NCBI GenBank assembly: GCA_034663635.1
Contig: JAXDJH010000019.1
Location: 17,398 to 81,397 of the forward strand
Length of the DNA stretch: 64,000 nucleotides
Reading direction: 5' to 3'
DNA from: JAXDJH01 sp034663635
GTDB lineage: Bacteria > Actinomycetota > CADDZG01 > WHSQ01
Shown in pieces: positions 19,175-27,323 of the stretch. Position numbers and translations under genes: made by a program. Below the pieces are notes generated by a model. It was given only the letters and a program-made list of their open reading frames with translations, was not told the DNA's origin and did no database searches. Each line of letters begins with the position of its first letter. Position 1 is the first letter of the stretch.

Positions 19175-19894
19175 CTACGGGCCGGTACCCGCTCCTCCAC
19201 CGGATGGGAACCGTTCGAAGGGGATCCCCTCCTCTTCCAGCTTGTCGATGAGTTCCTGGGTGAAGGGGATGGACTCGCAGGCGATCTCGTAGCGCGCCAC
19301 GTCGGCCGTGATGTTCAGATCCACCTCGAAATTGTGGACATCCTTCGGCGGGACAACGACCCTAGATGTGTAGTCCTCCGAATCTGAGGCGCGCCCATCT
19401 CGGCCGAATTGGACATAGCTCCCCTTCACGACGGATGCACCCGCCTGGTCAAGCGCCTTGATCACACATTGAGAGTGGACTGCAAACGCGTCCGGATTGG
19501 AAACGCTGATCTCTACACTGCCGCTCGCGGTCGACCCGATGACGTCGACAGGAAGCTCCGATCCCTCGGTCGTCGCCTCGATCTCCTTCTCGACGTGTGC
19601 GACGGATCTGGTGGTGGTTTCGAATGCAAACAACGGGACGGCCCCCAGGCCCGCAAGGAGGAGCACCGCGCCGGCAACGGAGCGGATCAACCATCTTCGG
19701 TGGGCTACCCGCTTCGCGTAGGCGCTCCTGGCCTGCTTCTCGTCACGTGCGGCCACCGGACTCCACAAGACTAGAGCGACGATCCCGGCGATCACGGCCA
19801 CAACACAGAACGCGAGCTTGAAAGGCGAGATCTCTCGAACCGATTTGGTCAGAACGTGGGCGAACACGGTCGCCACTGGGACAGATCCATGCAT
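19175..19894 (-). CDS. Membrane protein with extracytoplasmic C-terminal domain
   Basis: This 239-residue protein has two membrane helices (about residues 25-46 and 68-90) separated by a basic loop. The ~145-residue C-terminal domain would face outside and looks beta-rich (SGSVEISVSNPDAFAVHSQC), then VVVPPKDVHNFEVDLNI. I do not recognise the family. It is encoded between the propeller protein and the secreted metalloprotease. Confidence 0.5.
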   Translation of the reverse strand: MHGSVPVATVFAHVLTKSVREISPFKLAFCVVAVIAGIVALVLWSPVAARDEKQARSAYAKRVAHRRWLIRSVAGAVLLLAGLGAVPLFAFETTTRSVAHVEKEIEATTEGSELPVDVIGSTASGSVEISVSNPDAFAVHSQCVIKALDQAGASVVKGSYVQFGRDGRASDSEDYTSRVVVPPKDVHNFEVDLNITADVARYEIACESIPFTQELIDKLEEEGIPFERFPSGGGAGTGP

Positions 19895-19930
19895 GGAGCT
19901 TCTTTACCATCACGTCGAGCGTGACGGGAA

Positions 19931-21646
19931 CTACTGAACCAGTTTGCTCGTGACCTTGAAAACCTTGCCGTCGTCGCGCGATAGCCCCTGGCAAGAGAAC
20001 GGGCTTTGCCGGAAGCACTGGAAACGAGTGCTGGCATTTGTAATAACAAGGACGACGGAGCTGACGGTTCCGCGGCCGAATGCGACGCTCTTTGATCCAT
20101 CGCCCGAACGATCGAGCTTGATGGACACGACCTGGAAGGTGTTGTCCTGCTTGAGCACGAGCAAGGTGGCCGCAGGACTGGAAGCCGACGGAGGACCGTC
20201 GACGGTCACCTTCAGCTTGGCAGAGCTGGACACGCCCGTTCCCGGTTTGTGGGTGATGTAGTTGGCGCTCAAGTGATCGAGTTGGAAGGTTCCGCCGACG
20301 GCCGAGGTCCTCTTGGTCATCGTCGCCTTCCCCGATACGGTCGGGCGGCCGACGAGCGCTAAGTAATCCGCACCCTCCTCATAGAAGGCCTCGGGGATGT
20401 AGTTCACGACGGTGAAGAGAGTGAAGTCGTCGGCGAACTTGAAACCTCGCTCCCCGATCGCACTCTTAACTGCCTCGAGTGAATTCGGGTCGGGATCGGC
20501 CGACAGCTCGAGGATGCGCCTCAAGAGCGTCCGGTCCTGGACCCCCGCGCTGGGTCCGTAGAGCTCTCCGAGGAAGCGCCAGAACAGAGCGGCGCCGTAT
20601 TCGAAACCTTCAGCGCCATAGTCCACCGGGTACCTGGAGTCCGACAGAGCGCTTCTCCCGTAGACGCTGTCGAGGCGGATGTTGAAGTAATTGAGATCGT
20701 CATAGACCTCGTCTTCCATCCACGCAGCGGAGCCCTCTATCAGCCAGCGATCGTCGTAGAAGTCGTACTCGTTCTGGATGACATGGAACAGCTCGTGTGA
20801 GAGCACATCCGCGATGAAGTCCGGGCCGTCTGCAGACGCCCCCGACGGGATGATCGAAAGGGAGTAGTTGTTATCGGCGACCATATAGACGCTGCCGGTT
20901 CTCTCGGAAGGGACGTAGGCAGGGCCGAAGGTGTCCTCGATATCGGCCACGTAGAGGTCCAATTTCGAATCGGGCCCGCCGTTGGTCGCACCCGTGTCTC
21001 CAGACGGCGTCGCGAAACCGAAATCCGTCGTTTCCGTGCTCCACGCGAACTCGATATCCGCGGACATTTCCTCGACGTAGTCGGGCACCAGATCCCCATC
21101 CGAATCGGTCGTCGCCGGCGCGTGCGATCCAGATTCGACCCAGTGGATACAAACGACCAAAGAGCAGAAGACTTTCGAAGGGGTCGACCCATACTTAGGG
21201 AAGGCAGATTCCGGTTCAGTCTTTCCGTCGTCGGGCCGCGTGAAGAAGCTCTGAGCGAGAGATCGCTGTGAGCGAGGCAACGATCGGAACGTGGCGGCGA
21301 GATCGCGGAGCACCAGAGTCGCTTCGCCCACCGCAGGTGTTCGAACCGGGCCGAAACGCTTTGCCACGGCTTTGGGACGAACGAAAGAGAGAGCCCTTTG
21401 AAGGTTGTACTGAGACTCGGACAGCCGGCCCCGAGCGAGCGCTTTGTCGAGCGAGTCCCTCTGGGAATCGAACGCCGTCCAATCCGACGAGTGGCGCGTC
21501 GAGCTTCCAACCGATGCGTCGTAGTGGTTCTGCGTCCACTTTGCGCGCATGGGTGAGGAGGCTTGTACGGGCACCATGGCAAGTGAGTAGGCGAGCGTTG
21601 CCACCAGCAGCAATACAGGGATCTTGCGGATCAGTTTCGCCTCCAC
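19931..21646 (-). CDS. Secreted zinc metalloprotease-like protein (MXAN_6640-like)
   Basis: This 571-residue protein has a signal peptide (residues 8-29). The zinc-binding motif HELFH (H284, E285, H288) is followed by WLIEGSAAWMEDEV, whose glutamates can supply the third ligand. The arrangement resembles the myxobacterial MXAN_6640 family of putative metalloproteases. The segment DSDGDLVPDYVEEM (residues ~180-193) is a calcium-type DxDxDxxxD loop. The C-terminal ~150 residues look like a beta-sandwich. Likely exported; substrate unknown. Confidence 0.65.
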   Translation of the reverse strand: MEAKLIRKIPVLLLVATLAYSLAMVPVQASSPMRAKWTQNHYDASVGSSTRHSSDWTAFDSQRDSLDKALARGRLSESQYNLQRALSFVRPKAVAKRFGPVRTPAVGEATLVLRDLAATFRSLPRSQRSLAQSFFTRPDDGKTEPESAFPKYGSTPSKVFCSLVVCIHWVESGSHAPATTDSDGDLVPDYVEEMSADIEFAWSTETTDFGFATPSGDTGATNGGPDSKLDLYVADIEDTFGPAYVPSERTGSVYMVADNNYSLSIIPSGASADGPDFIADVLSHELFHVIQNEYDFYDDRWLIEGSAAWMEDEVYDDLNYFNIRLDSVYGRSALSDSRYPVDYGAEGFEYGAALFWRFLGELYGPSAGVQDRTLLRRILELSADPDPNSLEAVKSAIGERGFKFADDFTLFTVVNYIPEAFYEEGADYLALVGRPTVSGKATMTKRTSAVGGTFQLDHLSANYITHKPGTGVSSSAKLKVTVDGPPSASSPAATLLVLKQDNTFQVVSIKLDRSGDGSKSVAFGRGTVSSVVLVITNASTRFQCFRQSPFSCQGLSRDDGKVFKVTSKLVQ

Positions 21647-21734
21647 CTCGATCGAATAGCCCCACCCGACCAGTTCGAGGCGTCCGGGTCAATACGTTTG
21701 TACCGAAACGGACTACGCAGTTAAGGAATGCAAG

Positions 21735-21809
21735 CAGGGCGGGAGGGATTCGAACCCCCGACCACTGGTTTTGGAGACCAGCGCTCTGACCAGACTGAGC
21801 TACCGCCCT
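21735..21809 (-). tRNA. trnW: tRNA-Trp (anticodon CCA)
   Basis: On the minus strand AGGGCGG (21803-21809) pairs with CCGCCCT (21736-21742). The D-arm GCTCAG, an anticodon arm CTGGT-CTCCAAA-ACCAG with anticodon CCA, and the T-arm GGGGGTTCGAATCCC complete the cloverleaf. The 3' CCA is not encoded. tRNA-Trp often stands near secE; here five genes lie between. Confidence 0.95.
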
Positions 21810-21839
21810 AACGATTTCTCAGGGGCGGAAGTCTACGCG

Positions 21840-22205
21840 TCAAGCGAGGGCGGGACGAGAGCGACGGCTCTTGAGGAGGGCCGCCCCAGCTATCCCAACC
21901 GCGGCTACAGCGAGCCCCCCGGCGTACGCCCGACGGTTGCGGACAACGTGTTGGCGCACGACATCCACAGGTGTCTCAGTCGAAGGGATCGCGACAAGGT
22001 TGGCGACTAGATCCAGAGGCGGCTCGATCACTGCCGACTTGAGTTCGTCAAGGCCGGCCAGCAGAGCGACGTAGTCACCGAGCTCGCCTTTGCAGTCCGC
22101 GCAATGTGCAACGTGACGGCGAACAGCCAGCCCAACCTCGCCGTCGCGAACGTATGCCGGGAGAGACTCCCGAATCTCAGCGCATTCCATCGTTGCTATC
22201 TCCAT
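21840..22205 (-). CDS. Zinc-finger anti-sigma factor
   Basis: This 121-residue protein has the anti-sigma zinc motif HVAHCADC (HxxxCxxC) near residues 31-38, and a single membrane helix near residues 94-112. Such ZAS proteins bind ECF sigma factors and release them upon a signal. Its start overlaps the end of the ECF sigma gene (22177-22205), the usual cognate arrangement. An internal ATG five codons in is an alternative start. Confidence 0.82.
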   Translation of the reverse strand: MEIATMECAEIRESLPAYVRDGEVGLAVRRHVAHCADCKGELGDYVALLAGLDELKSAVIEPPLDLVANLVAIPSTETPVDVVRQHVVRNRRAYAGGLAVAAVGIAGAALLKSRRSRPALA

Positions 22206-22779
22206 AGACCCGATCCTTCAGTTTCTTTCGGCCCCGGTGTACCCGGACCTTCGCTGCCGTCTCTGAGATCCCGAGCTGACCGGCGATCTCCTCGATGCTG
22301 AGGCCATACACGTCTCGTAGAACGACCGCCGCCCGGTAGTGCTCCGGCAACAACGCGAGAGCCGACTCAAGAGCCTTGACCTCGACCTTCGCACCCGCCT
22401 CCGCCTCGACGGAACCGGGAGCGGCCATCTGAGTGAGCACCTCATCGTCGATCCCCGCCTCGTGACTACGCCTCCGGCGCCGCCCCCGATGTTTCGAGAG
22501 AGCAGCATTGCTGGCGACCCTGTACAACCACGTTTCGAAGGCCGCATCCCCGCGAAACCCCTTCAGCCCCCGCCACGCTTTCAGGTAGGCGTCCTGGGTC
22601 GCCTCCTTGGCATCGTCGGGGTCTCCAAGGATCCGGAGACACAGCGTGTAAACGCCCCGGTGCGTCTCTTCCACCAGCTGGGCCCACGCCTGTTCGTCGC
22701 CGAGCTTGCATCGCTCGACCAGATCAGAGCTGACCCGTCCATTGGAATCGGCACTCCGGTGATCATTACGACGCTTCAT
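22177..22779 (-). CDS. ECF-family RNA polymerase sigma factor
   Basis: This 200-residue protein has region 2 (DDAKEATQDAYLKAWRGLKGFRG, then FETWLYRVASNAAL) and region 4 (LPEHYRAAVVLRDVYGLSI, then EIAGQLGISETAAKVRVHRGRK). A basic RGRRRRR linker follows region 2. It overlaps its probable anti-sigma factor gene. The signal and regulon cannot be told from the window; no matching promoter motif was searched. Confidence 0.9.
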   Translation of the reverse strand: MKRRNDHRSADSNGRVSSDLVERCKLGDEQAWAQLVEETHRGVYTLCLRILGDPDDAKEATQDAYLKAWRGLKGFRGDAAFETWLYRVASNAALSKHRGRRRRRSHEAGIDDEVLTQMAAPGSVEAEAGAKVEVKALESALALLPEHYRAAVVLRDVYGLSIEEIAGQLGISETAAKVRVHRGRKKLKDRVYGDSNDGMR

Positions 22780-22844
22780 GTGGGCTCAGGTTACAGACGA
22801 ACCTGAAGAGATTGGGAGCTTAGGGATAACTCGAAGACCTAAGG

Positions 22845-23297
22845 CTAGGAGCTGTCGAAGATCGACTCTAGGCGGGAGAGGAGCTGCGCTTTGTCGAGCT
22901 CTTGCTCGCGGCGCATCCTCAACTGCTCCTTCGTCGAGGCTAGAAGGTCCTCGATCCCGTTGATGAGCTCGTCGGTGTCGAACGGCTTCGTCAAGTACGA
23001 GTCGGCCCCGAGCTTGTAGCCACGGACCCAGTCTGACTCGGACGTTTTGGCGGTGAGAAGCATGATTTTCATCGTGTCCTTGATGCCGGAGGACTTGAGT
23101 TCCTTCAAGACGGTGTAGCCGTCCATCTGCGGCATCATGATGTCGAGGACGAGCACATCAGGTGCGTCCTCCATCATCATGTCGAGGGCCTGCTGCCCAT
23201 TCTGGGCGACCCCGACCTTATGACCTTCCTCAACGAGGATGCTGCTGACCAAGGCCCTGATCTCGGCGTTGTCCTCAGCTATGAGGATCCGAGCCAT
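22845..23297 (-). CDS. Receiver-only response regulator A
   Basis: This 150-residue protein is a single REC domain. The acidic pair E8/D9 precedes the phospho-acceptor aspartate in VLVLDIMMP (about residue 52), then the conserved Thr (LLTAK) and Lys (TKPF). There is no DNA-binding output domain. A C-terminal charged helix (STKEQLRMRREQELDKAQLL) follows. It is paralogous to the next gene over the whole length including the helix. No kinase lies nearby. Confidence 0.85.
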   Translation of the reverse strand: MARILIAEDNAEIRALVSSILVEEGHKVGVAQNGQQALDMMMEDAPDVLVLDIMMPQMDGYTVLKELKSSGIKDTMKIMLLTAKTSESDWVRGYKLGADSYLTKPFDTDELINGIEDLLASTKEQLRMRREQELDKAQLLSRLESIFDSS

Positions 23298-23331
23298 GCG
23301 CCGCTCCCTTCGCTACTAATTCCGTCCCCGT

Positions 23332-23823
23332 TCATACAACAGGACTTTCACCCGGAGGGGGCGAGCCCGCCTCTACATCGTCAAGTATTGACTCAAGTTG
23401 AGACAAGAGATGAGCCGTATCCCGCTCTTGCTCACGGTGAACTCTAAGCTCTTCCTTCGTCGAGGCCAACATCGTGTCGACCGTGCTGGCTACCTCTTCA
23501 GGCTCGAATGGCTTGGTCAGAAACTCGTCGGCCCCCATGTCGAACGCCAGGTGGCGGTCGTACTCACTGCCTTTGGCCGTAAGAACGAGGACCTTGGTCG
23601 AGTCGAGGATCTGGTAATCCTGCATCTCCCGGAGGACCGCCAGACCATCCATCTCCGGCATCATGAGATCGAGGACGAGCACCTGGGGTGGGTCCATAAC
23701 CATGGCATCGATGGCGGCGCGGCCATCCTTCGAAGCCGTCACCTCATGGCCGGCGTCGGTAAGCGTGAACACCAGGATCTGCCTGATGTCCGGCTCGTCG
23801 TCAGAGATATGAACTTTGGCCAT
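23332..23823 (-). CDS. Receiver-only response regulator B
   Basis: This 163-residue paralogue of the gene at 22845 has acidic residues D8/D9, acceptor in VLVLDLMMP, LTAK and TKPF all present, and the same C-terminal helix (STKEELRVHREQERDTAHLL). An extra Pro/Gly-rich tail of ~12 residues ends the protein. The pair is probably transcribed together. Phosphorelay partners are unknown. Confidence 0.85.
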   Translation of the reverse strand: MAKVHISDDEPDIRQILVFTLTDAGHEVTASKDGRAAIDAMVMDPPQVLVLDLMMPEMDGLAVLREMQDYQILDSTKVLVLTAKGSEYDRHLAFDMGADEFLTKPFEPEEVASTVDTMLASTKEELRVHREQERDTAHLLSQLESILDDVEAGSPPPGESPVV

Positions 23824-23945
23824 AGCGAACGGGCCCGTTCCTTCCGGGGGTCTCTTCCAGGGTCCCTACAGTCATCGGGCCGAGTCAAGGGGTTCTTGAG
23901 CCGTGGAAGGGGATAAAGGCCCTGGAACGGGTTTAACCTGGACAC

Positions 23946-24365
23946 ATGATCGATTCCCACCAGCCGCGTTTCGCGCAGGGGGTTCAGTCGGTCCTTCTGG
24001 CACTCGCCTTCCTGCTCGACCTGCGGATAGTCGTTCCGTTGCTCGCCCTGGTTTTGGGAGCCGCAGCTCTTGGGGGGCCGCGCTTCAACCTCTTCGCCTA
24101 CCTCTACCGCGCCCTGCCCATCCCCCGAGGCGAGCCAGAACCCGCCGCCCCTCCGCGCTTCGCGCAGACGCTTGGAACGATCTTCCTGATGACCGGCACG
24201 GTCTTCCTCTTTACGGCCGAGGCCAAGTCGACGTTGTGGTGGGCTCTCGGTTGGGGGCCGGCCTTGCTTGTCACAGTGCTTGCCGGGCTCGCCGCCACGA
24301 CGGGGATCTGCGTCGGTTGCGAGGCCTACCTCTGGATGGGCAGGGTCAAAGCATCTCGGGCGTAG
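23946..24365 (+). CDS. DUF4395 membrane protein
   Basis: This 139-residue protein is mostly membrane helices (residues ~14-42, 75-92, 97-125). The N-terminal segment DSHQPRFAQGVQSVLLALAF and the late CVGCEAY motif match DUF4395. DUF4395 proteins often accompany thioredoxin-fold proteins, and here the stop TAG is directly followed by the ATG of one. A role in membrane thiol chemistry is inferred. Confidence 0.75.
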   Translation: MIDSHQPRFAQGVQSVLLALAFLLDLRIVVPLLALVLGAAALGGPRFNLFAYLYRALPIPRGEPEPAAPPRFAQTLGTIFLMTGTVFLFTAEAKSTLWWALGWGPALLVTVLAGLAATTGICVGCEAYLWMGRVKASRA

Positions 24366-24770
24366 ATGCTCGATAGGGCCCTCGTCCTCGCCGCGGTAGT
24401 CATCGGAGTCGGCCTTGCCTACAAGCTGTTCGACGTATTCCGTAAGGGAGGAGCCTCGCCAGAGCGGTTGTCGGTCGACGACCTCGAGCTTGAGTTGATG
24501 GCGGGGTGCTGCGCTTTCGTTGTTTTCACTACTCCCACCTGTCGACCGTGCAAGGCGGTCCTGCGCGTCTTAGAAGGTGCGATCTCGAGGAACCCCGCCC
24601 CCACGGAGATCAGAACCGTAGATGCGTCGGCTCGTGGCGAGCTCGCCAATCGCTATCACGTTCGCACCGTCCCCACGACGTTCCTGATCACCGCGAGCGG
24701 CCATGTCGTGAGTAGATGGAAAGACGTCCCGACCGCCGCGGACGTTGATGCCGCGCTAGCGCGTATCTAG
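24366..24770 (+). CDS. Membrane-anchored thioredoxin-like protein
   Basis: This 134-residue protein has one N-terminal membrane helix (residues 4-22), then a thioredoxin fold with active site C59-R60-P61-C62 and the cis-proline segment RTVPTTFL. The active-site sequence CRPC differs from the classical CGPC. It begins with no gap after DUF4395, so the pair is one unit. It likely reduces or exchanges thiols at the membrane. Confidence 0.85.
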   Translation: MLDRALVLAAVVIGVGLAYKLFDVFRKGGASPERLSVDDLELELMAGCCAFVVFTTPTCRPCKAVLRVLEGAISRNPAPTEIRTVDASARGELANRYHVRTVPTTFLITASGHVVSRWKDVPTAADVDAALARI

Positions 24771-24773
24771 GAA

Positions 24774-25049
24774 CTAACCCCCGGCAACCGCGGGGATGAT
24801 CGAGATCTTCGCCCCTTCAGGAACATCGGTTTGGAGCCCTTCCAAGAAACGAACGTCCTCGTCGTTGAGATAGATATTGACGAACCGGCGAAGCTCGCCT
24901 CCCTCATCCAGGAGTCGTTCGCGCAGCCCAGGGAAATTAGCTTCGAGATCCTCGATCAATTCGGTCACCTTCGCGCCAGATGCGTTCACCTCGTTCGCAC
25001 CGTCCGTTAGCGATCGAAGTTGAGTAGGGATCCTCACCGTGACACTCAT
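24774..25049 (-). CDS. ThiS/MoaD-family sulfur carrier protein
   Basis: This 91-residue ubiquitin-fold protein ends in the carrier GG needed for thiocarboxylate formation. The region RRFVNIYLNDEDVRFLEG and the end ISIIPAVAGG are typical. Its ATG overlaps the stop of the threonine synthase gene (25046-25049). Linkage of such CysO/MoaD-like carriers with threonine synthase occurs in other bacteria and can mean sulfur transfer in cysteine or methionine formation; the specific role is inferred. Confidence 0.82.
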   Translation of the reverse strand: MSVTVRIPTQLRSLTDGANEVNASGAKVTELIEDLEANFPGLRERLLDEGGELRRFVNIYLNDEDVRFLEGLQTDVPEGAKISIIPAVAGG

Positions 25050-26296
25050 CTGTTCTGCACCTCCGCACCTTCGGTTCCAAGCACTCGGTCAACCTCCTCG
25101 ACACGCGGCTCTATCCGGTGGGTCGGCTCGACCGACCCAAGAGCTTCGAGCGTCTTCAGCCCGATGCCCGTTATCAGAGCCACAGTCTCTTCTCCTCGAG
25201 CTATCGAGCCCTCCTTAACCAATTTCGCAAGAGTGGCGATGGTCACGCCTCCTGCGGTTTCGGTGAAAACGCCCTCGGTTCGGGCAAGAAGTTTCATCCC
25301 CTCGACGACGTCGGACTCGGGAACCCAAGCGATCCGGCCGCCCGTCGCCTTGGCCTCCTTGATGGCGTAGTACCCGTCGGCGGGATCGCCGATCGCGAGG
25401 GACTTGGCGATAGTTGCGGGCTTCACCGGCTTGACCACTTCCGAACCTGCCTCGAAGGCCCTTGCGACGGGAGAACAACCCTCAGCCTGGGCGCCGTGGA
25501 TCACGGTGGCGGGCGCGTCCTGCAGGAGACCGACTCGATGCAGCTCGCGAAGACCTTTCGCCACTTTCGTCAGGAGGGACCCGGAAGCGATCGGAACGAC
25601 TACCGCGTCCGGGGCGCGGCCCCCGAGTTGCTCGACGATCTCGAACGCGAGCGTCTTCGAACCCTCGGAGTAATAAGGACGGAACCCAACGTTTACGAAA
25701 GCCCAGGACGGCCTCTCCCCCGCCAGCTCCGCGCACAATCTGTTCACTTGGTCGTAGGAGCCGTCGACGGCAACCACTTCGCCCCCATAGATGACGGTGC
25801 CTGCAACCTTGCCGGACTCGAGGTCCGACGGGATGAAGACGACGCTTTTCATGCCCGAGGCCGCTGCATGGGCAGCGACCGCATTGGCGAGATTGCCGGT
25901 CGACGCGCATGCTGCGACATCACGACCGAATGCACGCGCAACCGAAAGCGCCACAGAGACGACTCGGTCCTTGAACGAATGAGTTGGGTTCCCACCATCG
26001 AGTTTCAACCAGAGCTTGTCGATGCCTATCGCTTCCGCGAGGCGAGGCGCGGGCCGAAGGCGCGTGAATCCCGCGCCTATATCGATGCGGTATTCGGTCG
26101 GATCCGGAAGGAGAGCTCCATAGCGCCAGATCGAAGGAGGCCCGGCCACGATCGACTCCCATGAGATCTCAGCCGCGATCGCGTCGTAGTCGTAAGCGAC
26201 CTCGAGGGGGCCGAAACACATGCTGCACACATGTTCCGGTTCGATCGGATACTCGCGCCCGCATTCCTTGCAGACGAGTGCTCTCACGTACTTCAA
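25046..26296 (-). CDS. thrC: Threonine synthase (PLP-dependent)
   Basis: This ~416-residue protein, started at a TTG (26294-26296) with AAGGG upstream, has a CxxC...CxxC zinc-ribbon N-terminus (CKECGREYP, then CSMCFGP). The PLP lysine is in NPTHSFKDR, followed by the ASTGNLANAVAAHAA phosphate-binding region. It converts O-phosphohomoserine to threonine. A longer start (26353) would run into the divergent gpgS leader. It is coupled with the ThiS-like gene. Confidence 0.88.
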   Translation of the reverse strand: MKYVRALVCKECGREYPIEPEHVCSMCFGPLEVAYDYDAIAAEISWESIVAGPPSIWRYGALLPDPTEYRIDIGAGFTRLRPAPRLAEAIGIDKLWLKLDGGNPTHSFKDRVVSVALSVARAFGRDVAACASTGNLANAVAAHAAASGMKSVVFIPSDLESGKVAGTVIYGGEVVAVDGSYDQVNRLCAELAGERPSWAFVNVGFRPYYSEGSKTLAFEIVEQLGGRAPDAVVVPIASGSLLTKVAKGLRELHRVGLLQDAPATVIHGAQAEGCSPVARAFEAGSEVVKPVKPATIAKSLAIGDPADGYYAIKEAKATGGRIAWVPESDVVEGMKLLARTEGVFTETAGGVTIATLAKLVKEGSIARGEETVALITGIGLKTLEALGSVEPTHRIEPRVEEVDRVLGTEGAEVQNR

Positions 26297-26357
26297 GTGC
26301 GCCCTTTCGTCTAACGACCGGCCGAGCGGTCTCGAGCGGGAGGCTAGGCTCATTCAT

Positions 26358-27323
26358 GTGAAGCACGCCCTGCCCGGCCCGGTTGAGGAATGGTTCTCCC
26401 GCCGAACGCTCGGTCCGACCACATCGTCGCTGGAGGATCTCGTCGAGCTGAAGCGGCGCCGCTCCCAAACCGTCGGCGTGTGCCTGCCGGCCCTCAACGA
26501 GGAAGACACCATAGGGCAGATATGCGAGGTCGTCTCGCGAAACCTGATGCCCGCAGGGCTGGTCGACCGGTTGGTGGTGGTGGACTCGGGCTCCGAGGAC
26601 TCCACTCGCGAGGTGGCTGCATCTGCCAATGCGGAGGTGTATCAGGTCGCAGACCTCTTGAGCGAGGCGGGTCATTCGCCCGGAGGCGGGAAGGGCGACG
26701 CCTTGTGGCGGAGCTTGTCGGTGATGGATACCGACGTGATCGTCTGGATCGATTCCGACACGAAGAACTTCCATGATCGATTCATCACCGAGCTGGTGGC
26801 GCCGCTCTTGCATGACCCCGAACTCAAATTCGCGAAGGCCTTCTACGACAGACCGATCGACAAGGGAGGAACCCTCACGACGGGCGGCGCTCGAGTTACG
26901 GAGATAGCGCTTCGGCCGTTGCTGCAGTTCTTCTATCCGGAGCTCGCCGGCTTCGTGCAGCCGCTATCGGGGGAGTACGCGATCAGGACCGAGCTCGCGC
27001 GGGCCATTCCTTTCTTCACCGGCTATGCAGTCGAGATCGGCCTATTGATCGACATCTTGGAAGCCGAGGGCCTAGATGCGATGTGCCAGGTCGACCTCGG
27101 GATGCGAGTGCATCGGAACCGCGATGTTCTTTCGTTGGGGAGAACGTCGTTTCAGGTGATGAAGGCTTTGATCCTTAGAGCCGAGGCGGCGGGGCGCATC
27201 AAGTTGGTAGACGACCTTCCGAGCTCGATGGTTCAGTTCAACTCTTCCGGCAACGGCCCGGTCCCAACGGTGCACGACCTCGACATCGCACAACGGCCGC
27301 CGATGGTCACTCTTCTTCCGTAG
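26358..27323 (+). CDS. gpgS: Glucosyl-3-phosphoglycerate synthase
   Basis: This ~321-residue GT81-type glycosyltransferase has GVCLPALNEEDTIGQI near the N-terminus, GGGKGDALWRSL, and the metal-binding DSD in VWIDSDTKNFH, matching mycobacterial GpgS. The enzyme moves glucose from an NDP-glucose to 3-phosphoglycerate, the first step to glucosylglycerate and methylglucose lipopolysaccharides. The start is GTG, in frame, next to an ATG in another frame. Its 3' end overlaps the convergent AI-2E transporter gene by 17 nt. Confidence 0.85.
   Translation: MKHALPGPVEEWFSRRTLGPTTSSLEDLVELKRRRSQTVGVCLPALNEEDTIGQICEVVSRNLMPAGLVDRLVVVDSGSEDSTREVAASANAEVYQVADLLSEAGHSPGGGKGDALWRSLSVMDTDVIVWIDSDTKNFHDRFITELVAPLLHDPELKFAKAFYDRPIDKGGTLTTGGARVTEIALRPLLQFFYPELAGFVQPLSGEYAIRTELARAIPFFTGYAVEIGLLIDILEAEGLDAMCQVDLGMRVHRNRDVLSLGRTSFQVMKALILRAEAAGRIKLVDDLPSSMVQFNSSGNGPVPTVHDLDIAQRPPMVTLLP

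Noticed and set aside
23824..23945. Divergent promoter between response regulator B and DUF4395
   Set aside because: A TTGACT hexamer is present on the minus strand but no -10 at a suitable distance.
26220..26357. Longer N-terminus of glucosyl-3-phosphoglycerate synthase
   Set aside because: The extension runs antisense through the start of the threonine synthase gene; the GTG at 26358 fits the family length.
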